DNA from: Rufibacter tibetensis
Lineage (GTDB): Bacteria > Bacteroidota > Bacteroidia > Cytophagales > Hymenobacteraceae
DNA: 64,000 nt
Assembly: GCF_001310085.1 (NCBI RefSeq)
Contig: NZ_CP012643.1
Location: 3,083,501 to 3,147,500, forward strand
Direction of reading: 5' to 3'
The notes under the pieces are model-generated. The model did not search any database. It had not been told where the DNA came from and saw only the letters and a program-made list of their open reading frames with translations. Below, piece after piece: positions 1-7,590 of the stretch (the first letter of the stretch is position 1; every line of letters begins with the position of its first letter). Position numbers and translations under genes: made by a program.

Positions 1-1598
1 TGAGGAGTAAGAAAGTAGTAAGCCGTGGTCAGAGCCGGTTTGGTGGAAGCATTTGAGTTTTCCTGCATTGCCTGCTCTATGGTAGAAAAGGCATTGGTGA
101 GTTTTAAAGCCACTATTCTGGAAATGACATATTTCTGTACTAACCCAGAGGGGCTTTGCAGCAAGGGAAGTAGGCGCTTCTCCAGGTTTTGGTCCCCCGC
201 TCGTTCCAGCAACTCCAGAGCTAATATTACTTCTTGCGGATTTTTGCTGTTTAGTTTGTCCATCAAAAGAATCTTCACCGACACATCATTCAGAAACAGC
301 TCAGACCCGGTGAAATACCCTTTCTTCAAGGCGTTGACCAGAGAGCGGAGGTACTCTTTCTTTATCAGGAAGATAGAACCAATCCAGGCTATTAGCAGAC
401 CTACCAATATCTGGGTAACTAAAGTGATTGAAATATTGCCGTACAGGTAATTGTACCCCGTTAAGAATACGCCACTAATCATTAAGGCAATAGGCATGGT
501 GTAACCTTTTGAAATGAGGTGCCCTTTTAGCCTTGAGTGTGGGTCAAGGGGCTGGAAAAGCACAAGGAATGCGGGCTCCTGCACCGCTGATTTCAGCACC
601 TCAGACAGCAGTACCATTACCCCAAACATGATGAAGATATTAGTTTGGTTTTCAAAGGGCAGCAGCATGATGATGGAGATGGTCAACAATATTACAGGTG
701 CCAATAACAGGGAATTTGTTAACCCCAGCCGGCTGATCACCCTGCTGCTAAGCATCAGTTTTACCATTATGGCCAGGACCCTTCCAACCGCGAAGAACAT
801 TCCTAAGAAGGCCGCAATCTCAGGGCTCGTGTAGTACCTTGATTTTACCTCAGACAGGAACGTGTAATCTACCAGGGAATAGACCGTGAAGACTATCACT
901 GAGAAAACCGCAATAGAGAAAATAAGATGGTTATGGAAGTGCTTGGCTATGAAAGTTTTTTCTGGCACATGTTCATGGTGCACGGCATGACCCAGATCAG
1001 AGATGGCTTGGTGCTCAAAATTCCTCAGGAAGAAGAAAGCCAACAGAAAGCTGCCTATGGTTACCCATAACAAACTCTCCACCCCCAACACTGGGGCTAG
1101 AACAGACGCTGCCGTATACCCAAACATCTTAGCCGGTATGTCTCCGGCTCCCACCACAAAAAATAAACGTTTACTTTCCCGTACATTGAAGATAATGGCG
1201 GCCAAGCCCCAGAAAGCGTAGCCTATTAACATGTACACAACCATGTTCCAGGCCGCCAGGAAAAAAGGCAGCCATTTAGCTGGAACCAAAGTCAGTCCGG
1301 CCCAGGAGAGGAAAATGGAGATAGCAGAGAAGAGAATGACCGTTTGTAACAGCTTTTTAGGGCTTAACCTGGTTTCAAGTTTCCCATAAAAGAGGTTCGT
1401 GATCAGCATCAGTACTGCTGAGACGATGTATACTTTTGGAAAATCTTTGAGCTCAAAGGCGTCAAGGAACATGGCCAGCGTACCAGTAAAGAGGGTAGAC
1501 GTGGCAATACCCAAACAAAACTGCACCAGGAACAACTGCTTCACCACCCTGGATTCAGCAGTTTTGATATTCAACAGCAAATTTATTCTGCTATTCAT
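1..1598 (-). CDS. NTT/MFS-like membrane transporter with HEAT-repeat tail (3' end outside window)
   Basis: Open from an ATG at 1598 down to base 1 without a stop, so 532 residues are visible and the C-terminus lies off the window. The N-terminal ~420 residues are a polytopic membrane domain of about 12 hydrophobic segments. It includes a YSLVDYTF-type segment followed by an FLGMFFAVGR stretch, resembling ATP/ADP-translocase (NTT/Npt)-like members of the MFS. From about residue 430 the protein becomes soluble and leucine-rich with helical pairs (ILALELLERAGDQ, LLPLLQSPSGLVQKYV) typical of HEAT repeats. Family knowledge: Bacteroidota proteins of this build can carry a further C-terminal cyclic-nucleotide-binding domain, but that part is not visible here. 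Substrate is unknown. It is divergent from the adenylate cyclase at 2827, with two small genes between. Confidence 0.8.
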   Translation of the reverse strand, partial: MNSRINLLLNIKTAESRVVKQLFLVQFCLGIATSTLFTGTLAMFLDAFELKDFPKVYIVSAVLMLITNLFYGKLETRLSPKKLLQTVILFSAISIFLSWAGLTLVPAKWLPFFLAAWNMVVYMLIGYAFWGLAAIIFNVRESKRLFFVVGAGDIPAKMFGYTAASVLAPVLGVESLLWVTIGSFLLAFFFLRNFEHQAISDLGHAVHHEHVPEKTFIAKHFHNHLIFSIAVFSVIVFTVYSLVDYTFLSEVKSRYYTSPEIAAFLGMFFAVGRVLAIMVKLMLSSRVISRLGLTNSLLLAPVILLTISIIMLLPFENQTNIFIMFGVMVLLSEVLKSAVQEPAFLVLFQPLDPHSRLKGHLISKGYTMPIALMISGVFLTGYNYLYGNISITLVTQILVGLLIAWIGSIFLIKKEYLRSLVNALKKGYFTGSELFLNDVSVKILLMDKLNSKNPQEVILALELLERAGDQNLEKRLLPLLQSPSGLVQKYVISRIVALKLTNAFSTIEQAMQENSNASTKPALTTAYYFLTP

Positions 1599-1990
1599 GT
1601 AAGTAGGTAACTAGGTGATTCCATTTCCTTCTTTGTTTTTTCGTGCGTAAGGTATCTCTGATGTGATCTGAGAGATATTCTCAGGAAAAGCGGGGCGTGA
1701 AGGTGTTACTACTACTTCCGGTTAAAAGCTCATTACTGCATATTGGTATTGGTTAGCTCATGTGATTTTACCTGATCTGTATCTTTTCCAAGGTGTTTTC
1801 CTGAAATCGATTCAAAAGAAGACGCAGCCGGTTGGCCATAAAACTTTGGGTGCTAGCTGCAACCTACAACCTACAACTTATTTGGTTTACAGGTACTACG
1901 CTTCCTTTTATAAATGAAGGTGTGTAATGTTCTTGAAATCAATAAATTAAGGTAGAATTTTGAGAAGCTAGGGCGGGAGGTAGGGAATTG
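1599..1990. other. Intergenic region with a decayed apex-type hairpin
   Basis: No convincing gene. It holds a weak inverted repeat at 1782-1819 with arms TCTTTT and AAAAGA around a GTTTTCCTGAAA core, a member of the hairpin family found throughout the window. A short tandem repeat (CAACCTA twice, near 1860) lies downstream. The 5' leader and promoter of the minus-strand transporter gene should be here, but no clear TAnnTTTG box was identified. Confidence 0.4.
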
Positions 1991-2362
1991 TTACCTCTTG
2001 GTTCTGCTTTCTATGGCAACTGTACCCAGTAAAAGGAGAGCGGCTAACAAAGCAACTTTAGAAAGCAAGTCCTGAGGGATGTAGTCCTTTTGGGCCCGGA
2101 GCTTCTTTACATTTTTGGCTCCGTCAAGGGAAATGCGTTTGTCTACATCATAGTCAAAAGAAACCTCATTGTCTTTCTTAAATTGCCCTTTAAGGGCATC
2201 AAACCAGACTATATCAGAAGAGTCGTAGACTTTAACATACACTCTCCTCTTGTCTTTTTTAGCTGGTCCATCCCCATTCCTGGCAGAGTAAGTAGCCATT
2301 AATGGATCAGAATCACTTTCACTGCTTTGTGGCCTTACGGCAATTACAACTCCTTGTGGCAT
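1991..2362 (-). CDS. Small protein with MPQG N-terminus and C-terminal membrane helix
   Basis: 123 residues, family not recognised. The N-terminus (MPQGVVIAVRP) resembles that of the next upstream small gene (MPRGQVVPVKP). The middle is charged and rich in Lys/Asp, with a YVKVYDSSDIVWFDAL segment. The C-terminus carries one hydrophobic helix (about residues 101-117) followed by a basic tail (ESRTKR). This suggests a tail-anchored or single-pass inner-membrane protein with its bulk in the cytoplasm. There is no signal peptide. It lies head-to-tail behind the small interrupted gene at 2399-2677, only 36 bp after its final stop, and upstream of the partial NTT-like transporter. It is likely a real gene because the start motif and topology are shared with its neighbour. 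Function unknown. Confidence 0.65.
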   Translation of the reverse strand: MPQGVVIAVRPQSSESDSDPLMATYSARNGDGPAKKDKRRVYVKVYDSSDIVWFDALKGQFKKDNEVSFDYDVDKRISLDGAKNVKKLRAQKDYIPQDLLSKVALLAALLLLGTVAIESRTKR

Positions 2363-2398
2363 AATGATATAGGTTTAAGGTTGAAGAAAGAATGAAGA

Positions 2399-2524
2399 TC
2401 AGGCTGTTATGATTATCCAAAAGATGGTCAGGCTCAGGAATCTCAAGGCCTGTTTAGACATACTAAACCAGTCAAAACCAGATATAGATTTGAAGGTGTT
2501 TGGTAGCAATCTTACCAAGGCATC
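2399..2524 (-). other. In-phase continuation of the 2525-2677 small gene after a TAG codon
   Basis: After the TAG at 2525-2527 the same phase stays open for another 41 codons until a TGA at 2399-2401. It encodes DALVRLLPNTFKSISGFDWF and then a hydrophobic helix (LRFLSLTIFWIIITA) at the very C-terminus. That C-terminal helix matches the topology of the paralogous 123-residue protein at 1991-2362. It may be the lost second half of a longer ancestral gene, a readthrough extension, or a separate 20-residue hydrophobic peptide starting at its internal ATG. Confidence 0.35.
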
Positions 2525-2677
2525 CTAATGTTCAGGATCGTTGTTCCCTGATGGATCTTCTTCCTCCTGCATAGGATCTTTATTTGACTCATCCTCGGGT
2601 AAGATGGGGTCCTTATCCTCTTCTCTGTCATCTTTGAAAGAGATGGGTTTAACGGGTACTACTTGTCCTCGTGGCAT
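2525..2677 (-). CDS. Very small acidic protein with MPRG N-terminus (possibly truncated)
   Basis: 50 residues, starting MPRGQVVPVKP and continuing into a strongly acidic tail (EDKDPILPEDE, MQEEEDPSG). The N-terminal motif MP[R/Q]GxVxxV[K/R]P is shared with the gene 36 bp further downstream, so the two are probably paralogs. The reading phase continues past the TAG stop into a membrane-helix-encoding segment ending at 2399. That suggests the 50-residue product is a truncated form of a 92-codon gene, unless TAG is read through. No function can be assigned. Confidence 0.45.
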   Translation of the reverse strand: MPRGQVVPVKPISFKDDREEDKDPILPEDESNKDPMQEEEDPSGNNDPEH

Positions 2678-2826
2678 AATCCTGTTTTTCTAAGGTGGAA
2701 CATTTATCTATATCATGACTCTGTTGCTTTGATTAAAAATACAGTTTAAATAATTTAAATGCAATACAATATATAAATCGCACAAAAAATGTATATTCAG
2801 TATTCATTACCTCAAAGAATACTGCG

Positions 2827-5800
2827 ATGATTAAATATTTAATTATTCCTATATTCATTTTGATGGGTAATCTTAGGTTGCTGGCGCAAGTAGGTAATCC
2901 CTTTATCCAGACTTTTGAACCTGCCGCTTACAGGAGTGATGCCTATATCTCCAGTCCCCAGAACTGGGGGTTAATACAGGACAACCGGGGTATTATTTAT
3001 GTGAGTAATACAAGCGGTATTCTGGAGTATGACGGCGCTACGTGGCAAGCAGTGCAGGGCACCAACTACCAGGGCAACTTTCAATTAGCAAAGAACAGCG
3101 AAGGCAGAGTATTTGTAGGCGGCAACCAGGACATAGGCTATTTAGCACCTGATTCAACTGGCAAAATGCAGTTGGTTTCCTTGCTGCCTCATCTCAAAGG
3201 AAAATACAAAGACCTAAGCGTGACAAAGGTGGCCTCCATTGGCAGGGATGTCTATTTCAGTACAAAGAATACAATTTTCAGGTGGTCTAACGGAGGCTTT
3301 AAAGCGTGGCACAGTAGCACCGGTTTTGCCCGTGTTTTTTCCTGCCGTAATCAGTTGTATGCCATTGATAAAGAAAAAGGCCTTTGTGTACTGGAAAAGG
3401 ATCAACTCAAAGCACTTCCAGACACTAAAAAAGTAGGCGGGTTAACAGTAACGGCCCTTCTTCCACTTCTACCAACCACAGGGTCAAAGCATAATCTCCT
3501 TCTGGTTACTTTTGATAAAGGACTTTATACTTATCAAGACCATGTCCTGCAGAAGCTGGAGCTTAGTCCTGCACCTGAGTTTGGGGAGGCGCAGTTCATG
3601 CACGGAATCATGTTGGCAGATGGAACCATCGCCCTGGCCACTACTACCAAAGGGGTCATCATCATAAATCATCAGGGCAGGGTGAAAAAGGTAATAGACA
3701 AGCAGGCTGGCTTAAATGACAATACGGTTTTGCACCTCTTCAAAGATAGGGAAGGAGGGTTGTGGGCAGGCCTCAACATAGGGATAAGCAGAATAGACTA
3801 TCCATCGCCTGTTGCTTTCCTGAATGGATCTTCCAGGTTGGAGGGGTTAGTCCTTTCGGTTCTAAAGAAACGGCAGAACCTGTATGCCGGTACTACTTCC
3901 GGGTTATATGTAGCAGATGTCACCAGTATTGAACCCTCTTTCCAGAAATTTCCTCAATTGCAGAACGAGGTCTGGAAAATTTTGGATCTGGGAGACATGC
4001 TTCTGGTCTTGAGTTCTACGGGTCTCTACCAGCTTTCAAACAAAGTTTTGAAGAAGATTTCTCCAGTAAATGGGGGAGGTATTTACAAGACTATTCACCA
4101 GTCACAAAAAGACTTAAATAAGTTCTATGTAGGGTCCTCTGAGGGCTTGTATATTGTTCTGAATCAGGATGGCAGGTGGAAGTGGGAGGGGAAGGTGAAA
4201 GGGGTGAACCATGATGTTACCTGGCTGACAGAGGATCAAAAGAATAAGGTATGGGCAACCTGTGAAAACAACATCTCGGTCATAGATGCAGCAAGTGAAT
4301 ATGGGTTGCAACCCCCGGTGCAGAACCTGAAGCCTTCACCTGAAACAGTCAAGAAACTGACCAGGTTTGAGGTGCATAGTATAAACGGCAACATCTACTT
4401 TGGTACCAACAAAGGCATTTACAGCTTTCAGAAAAGAGGGAAGCGCCTGCAACTGGAGCCTGACAAGACTTTTGGGAGCATGTTTGCAAACGGCTCTAGA
4501 GAGGCCATCAACCTGACCCCCACCTCGAACGGGGAAATCTGGCTTACGTCTGAGTTTAGAACCGGTCCTTTGCGTAAAGTGAAGGGAAACGCCTATGTAT
4601 GGGATACCATTCCCCTGAGCATGATGCCCAATCAGGATGTCTGGACAATACATCCAGACCCGCAAGGGGTAGTATGGATGGGTACCACCGATGGAATCTT
4701 CAATTATAATTCTTCTATCGCCAAAAACTACCTCACCAAGCCCCATACTGTGCTTAGAAAGGTAAAGCTGTTAGGGGACTCCACCGTATTCTTTGGAGCT
4801 TTCGAAAACAAGGGAATTGCCTCCGTAATCCAATCCCTGGAATTCAGGCTTACGCTTCCCCACGCCATCAGGTCTATTAGGTTTGAGTTTGCGGCCACTT
4901 CCTATGATGCTCCGGCTAAACTTCAGTACAGCTATATGCTGGAGGGCGAGGACAACAATTGGTCGCACTGGACGCCTGAACGGAGGAAGGAATATACCGG
5001 CCTTGACGAGGGAAGCTATGTGTTCAAAGTGAAAGCAAGGAACATGTATGGCACCGAAAGCGTGGTGTCCAGTTTTGCATTCACCTCTCTGCCTCCCTTC
5101 TACCGGACCTGGTGGGCCTATTGCCTCTACTTTATTCTTTGGGTAGGATTCATCTGGGGGTTTGTCCAAATCAAGCACCGGAACCTGGTTGCCTCAAAGA
5201 ATTACCTTGAAGAACTGGTGCATCAGCGCACCATGCAGTTAGAGGCCGAAAAGCAAAAATCAGATGAGTTGCTGTTGAACATCCTTCCTGCTGAAACAGC
5301 CGAAGAACTAAAGGCCAGAGGCAGAACCCAAGCCAGGAGTTATGAAAATGCCACAGTGCTCTTCACTGATTTTAAAGACTTTACCAGAATAAGCCAGGAT
5401 CTTACCCCAGAAGAGTTGGTAACGGTCATTGACTTTTACTTTTGTGCGTTTGACGGCATTATTTCTAAGTACAACATAGAGAAAATAAAGACCATGGGCG
5501 ATGCCTACATGTGTGCCGGCGGAATCCCCAACCCAGAGGCTAACACCCCGGCAGATGTGATAAAGGCCGCCATGGAAATTGTAGCGTTTGTGGAGCGACT
5601 AAACCCACCAGACAAACCCAAAAAGCATAAGTTTGAGATAAGGGTGGGCATCCATACCGGTCCGGTCGTAGCCGGAATTGTGGGTACCAAGAAGTTTGCC
5701 TATGATATTTGGGGAGATACCGTAAACACAGCGGCCCGTATGGAGTCTAGCGGGGTAGAAGGAAAGATAAATATCTCAGGTGCTACCTATGAGCTCGTCA

Positions 5801-5928
5801 AAGATGAATTTATTTGCTCTCACCGCGGAAAAGTAGAAGCTAAAAACAAAGGCGAGATTGATATGTACTTTGTAGAAGCTGTGGTTGAGAAACAAGTTCT
5901 GGAACACAGTCATGTGCAGAGCTTTTAG
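2827..5928 (+). CDS. Periplasmic beta-propeller (Reg_prop/Y_Y_Y) sensor fused to class III adenylate cyclase
   Basis: 1033 residues. A signal peptide (to LLAQ, about residue 21) leads into ~650 residues of WxG and GLY-type propeller blades (VWAGLNIGISRID, VWMGTTDGIF) like the periplasmic sensors of hybrid two-component systems. A Y_Y_Y domain follows (about 677-758), then one membrane helix (about 761-783) and a coiled coil carrying the cyclase-linker motif LLLNILPAE. Instead of a histidine kinase, the C-terminus (about 842-1020) is a class III nucleotide cyclase. Metal-binding Asp848 (LFTDF) and Asp892 (TMGDAY) are present. Adenine-selecting Lys888 and Asp960 (YDIWGD) and transition-state Asn967 and Arg971 are also present, so it should be an active adenylate cyclase making cAMP in the cytoplasm in response to an extracellular, perhaps glycan, ligand. 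Confidence 0.93.
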   Translation: MIKYLIIPIFILMGNLRLLAQVGNPFIQTFEPAAYRSDAYISSPQNWGLIQDNRGIIYVSNTSGILEYDGATWQAVQGTNYQGNFQLAKNSEGRVFVGGNQDIGYLAPDSTGKMQLVSLLPHLKGKYKDLSVTKVASIGRDVYFSTKNTIFRWSNGGFKAWHSSTGFARVFSCRNQLYAIDKEKGLCVLEKDQLKALPDTKKVGGLTVTALLPLLPTTGSKHNLLLVTFDKGLYTYQDHVLQKLELSPAPEFGEAQFMHGIMLADGTIALATTTKGVIIINHQGRVKKVIDKQAGLNDNTVLHLFKDREGGLWAGLNIGISRIDYPSPVAFLNGSSRLEGLVLSVLKKRQNLYAGTTSGLYVADVTSIEPSFQKFPQLQNEVWKILDLGDMLLVLSSTGLYQLSNKVLKKISPVNGGGIYKTIHQSQKDLNKFYVGSSEGLYIVLNQDGRWKWEGKVKGVNHDVTWLTEDQKNKVWATCENNISVIDAASEYGLQPPVQNLKPSPETVKKLTRFEVHSINGNIYFGTNKGIYSFQKRGKRLQLEPDKTFGSMFANGSREAINLTPTSNGEIWLTSEFRTGPLRKVKGNAYVWDTIPLSMMPNQDVWTIHPDPQGVVWMGTTDGIFNYNSSIAKNYLTKPHTVLRKVKLLGDSTVFFGAFENKGIASVIQSLEFRLTLPHAIRSIRFEFAATSYDAPAKLQYSYMLEGEDNNWSHWTPERRKEYTGLDEGSYVFKVKARNMYGTESVVSSFAFTSLPPFYRTWWAYCLYFILWVGFIWGFVQIKHRNLVASKNYLEELVHQRTMQLEAEKQKSDELLLNILPAETAEELKARGRTQARSYENATVLFTDFKDFTRISQDLTPEELVTVIDFYFCAFDGIISKYNIEKIKTMGDAYMCAGGIPNPEANTPADVIKAAMEIVAFVERLNPPDKPKKHKFEIRVGIHTGPVVAGIVGTKKFAYDIWGDTVNTAARMESSGVEGKINISGATYELVKDEFICSHRGKVEAKNKGEIDMYFVEAVVEKQVLEHSHVQSF

Positions 5929-5956
5929 CTAATTTTCAGGAAATTATCCTAAAAGC
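5921..5956 (+). terminator. Hairpin at the cyclase stop codon, apex-type family
   Basis: Arms GCTTTTAG (5921-5928, including the TAG stop) and CTAAAAGC (5949-5956) enclose a 20-nt centre containing AATTTTCAGGAAATT, itself nearly palindromic. It belongs to the shared-apex hairpin family. There is no clean U-tract, so its role as terminator is uncertain. Confidence 0.5.
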
Positions 5957-6137
5957 AGGAGAGGCAAGCTTGGTTTGATGCTGATTTTTAGGCGTTGCTT
6001 TCTCCTTAAGCCAAGGGCGTACTTTCATGTGCTTGCCTAATAATATGTAATAGGATATGTAATAGGGAGGATGCCGAGGGTAGATTAGCTGCCTTTAGAT
6101 AACCCTGAAAATTTTAGGCAAAATGTTTGATCAGATA

Positions 6138-6166
6138 TTGGAATTAAAGAAAAAGTAGTAGTTTTG
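6138..6166 (+). promoter_or_regulatory. Predicted Bacteroidota sigma-A promoter of tRNA-Leu
   Basis: TTG at 6138-6140 and TAGTTTTG at 6159-6166 match the Bacteroidota -33/-7 consensus (TTG, then TAnnTTTG) with 18 bp between them. They lie about 32 bp before the mature tRNA-Leu 5' end at 6198, a suitable distance for a short leader. Confidence 0.55.
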
Positions 6167-6197
6167 TGCTCCCTAAAGCAATGAAGGGACATTTGAT

Positions 6198-6279
6198 GCG
6201 CTGGTGGCGAAATTGGTAGACGCACTGTCTTCAGGTGGCAGCGCCCTCGGGTGTGGGAGTTCGAGTCTCCCCCAGCGCA
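6198..6279 (+). tRNA. tRNA-Leu (CAG anticodon)
   Basis: The acceptor stem GCGCTGG (6198-6204) pairs with CCAGCGC (6272-6278), followed by discriminator A. The D-arm has GGCGAAATTGGTAGACGC. The anticodon stem CTGTC/GGCAG holds a 7-nt loop TTCAGGT with anticodon CAG. The long variable arm (GCGCCCTCGGGTGT) is class II, as expected for leucine. The T-arm carries GTTCGAGTC. CCA is not encoded: ACA follows the stem. A terminator follows within a few bases, so it appears to be a single-tRNA transcript. Confidence 0.95.
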
Positions 6280-6282
6280 CAT

Positions 6283-6310
6283 AAAGCCAGCTTCTTTTGA
6301 GGCTGGCTTT
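6283..6310 (+). terminator. Intrinsic terminator after tRNA-Leu
   Basis: AAAGCCAGC (6283-6291) and GCTGGCTTT (6302-6310) form a 9-bp stem followed by TTTTGTTTTT. It ends the tRNA transcript and also lies downstream of the minus-strand gene at 6349-6702. Confidence 0.85.
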
Positions 6311-6348
6311 TTTGTTTTTACCCCACTTTCCTAAAACAGAGCAAAAAC

Positions 6349-6702
6349 TTACTGGGTCAGCAATGGCAGCAGGTTAAGTTGCGCTACATACCCCTCCAAA
6401 TCTGGTTTGCCTGTAATGGCACTTATCTTTTCATTCCGGTTACTGGTCCGGGAGAAATACACTTCTACAAAGAAATTTCTGGTCCAGAATAACTGCACTT
6501 CATACCCGTCTTCCTGGCGATTGGCCAGGTATCTGCCGTGCGTCAACAGGTAGTCGGTACGGCCCGCGAAGTCTAAATAAAGGAAGCCATAAAGGTGCAG
6601 CATCCCAGATATACGCAGCAGACTGAGCCACCGGATTTTAACAAAGAAGCGTAATAATGGGCTAAAGTGAGTGTATCTTTCAAGGGGGTAGATTTCGTAC
6701 AA
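6349..6702 (-). CDS. Conserved hypothetical protein
   Basis: 117 residues, family not recognised. It is rich in aromatic residues (MYEIYPLERYTHFSPLLRFF, then RFFVKIRWLSLLRISG). It has no signal peptide or clear membrane helix, and a predicted beta-rich middle (YEVQLFWTRNFFVEVYFSR). It is divergent from the PAP2 phosphatase, with about 22 bp between the two starts, so a short bidirectional promoter region must serve both. The composition matches neighbouring genes and the frame is intact, which supports a real gene. It may be cytoplasmic. No function is proposed. Confidence 0.65.
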   Translation of the reverse strand: MYEIYPLERYTHFSPLLRFFVKIRWLSLLRISGMLHLYGFLYLDFAGRTDYLLTHGRYLANRQEDGYEVQLFWTRNFFVEVYFSRTSNRNEKISAITGKPDLEGYVAQLNLLPLLTQ

Positions 6703-6724
6703 ACCCTAAAAAAGCTGGTTGCCT

Positions 6725-7435
6725 ATGCAGCAAGAAATAGAACAGAAAAGTAAGAATGCAGGTGCTTTCCTGGCGGTGGTCTCGCTCCAGATGATGGTGT
6801 TATGGCTAGTGTTTGTAGGGTCTGCCTTTCTATTTTTTTGGATGGCGACGGTGGTCTTCATTGAACAGGAAAAAGAACTGGACCAGGCCGCCTTTGCCTT
6901 TGCTGCAGACCTCACAGACCCGCAGACCACAGAGGTCATGTACTTCATTACGTTTTTCGGGTCTAAGGATTTTCTCATTTATGGGTCGCTGGGGTTAGCT
7001 TTTCTGTTTTTGGTTTTCAAAAAATGGCGCTTTTACTCCCTCAAGATCATTGCCATTTCAGCCACCACCACGCTCTTTAACCAAAGCATGAAATTTCTCT
7101 TTGACCGTCCCCGGCCGGAGACTGCTTTCTTGGAACAAGGAGGCAATAGCTTCCCCAGCGGGCATGCCATGATTGGGGGCGCGTTCTGGGGTTTGCTCGT
7201 GTACCTGGTTTGGACCAACTTGCATAACAAATGGCTAAAATTGACCTTGTGCCTTCTGCTGAGCATTTGGATCTTCCTCATCGGCTTTAGCCGGGTGTAC
7301 CTGAATGTGCACTATGCTTCTGACGTGCTGGCCGGGTGGGCTGCGGGGATTTTCTGGCTGATCATTGCCATCTTTCTGCTAAACAAACTGCAGCAAAGGT
7401 TGGGCCGAAGGGTAGACAAGCAAATGGAGAACTAA
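6725..7435 (+). CDS. PAP2-superfamily membrane phosphatase
   Basis: 236 residues from the ATG at 6725; an in-phase TTG two codons upstream is a less likely start. Five to six membrane helices carry the three PAP2 signatures: a KFLFDRPRP motif, a SFPSGHAM motif (catalytic His) and a SRVYLNVHYASDV motif with the nucleophile-assisting Arg and catalytic His. The family dephosphorylates phosphatidic acid, phosphatidylglycerophosphate or undecaprenyl pyrophosphate at the inner membrane; which substrate applies cannot be told from sequence. An unusually long loop separates the first two helices (about residues 40-75). It is divergent from the hypothetical gene at 6349-6702 and about 155 bp before fabV. 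Confidence 0.92.
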   Translation: MQQEIEQKSKNAGAFLAVVSLQMMVLWLVFVGSAFLFFWMATVVFIEQEKELDQAAFAFAADLTDPQTTEVMYFITFFGSKDFLIYGSLGLAFLFLVFKKWRFYSLKIIAISATTTLFNQSMKFLFDRPRPETAFLEQGGNSFPSGHAMIGGAFWGLLVYLVWTNLHNKWLKLTLCLLLSIWIFLIGFSRVYLNVHYASDVLAGWAAGIFWLIIAIFLLNKLQQRLGRRVDKQMEN

Positions 7436-7590
7436 GGACACAGTCCCTCAAAAAGGCGAGAATCTATCAGAGAAATCAGGAAGTCCGTAGCGAAGAAGTC
7501 TTTCTGATGGGTTTTGTAAATAAAAATAGCAAATTTACGTCTGCAACTGACAAACCAACTCTACAGATTCATCTGTTAAATCAGCATTAT

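Noticed and set aside
6085-6282. Minus-strand reading frame with CAGGDSNSHTRG-type start
   Set aside because: It is the antisense of the tRNA-Leu gene, a well-known spurious product, with no protein family.
6198-7435. Possible integration site at tRNA-Leu
   Set aside because: No integrase, no repeat of the tRNA 3' end and no composition change were seen downstream of the tRNA.
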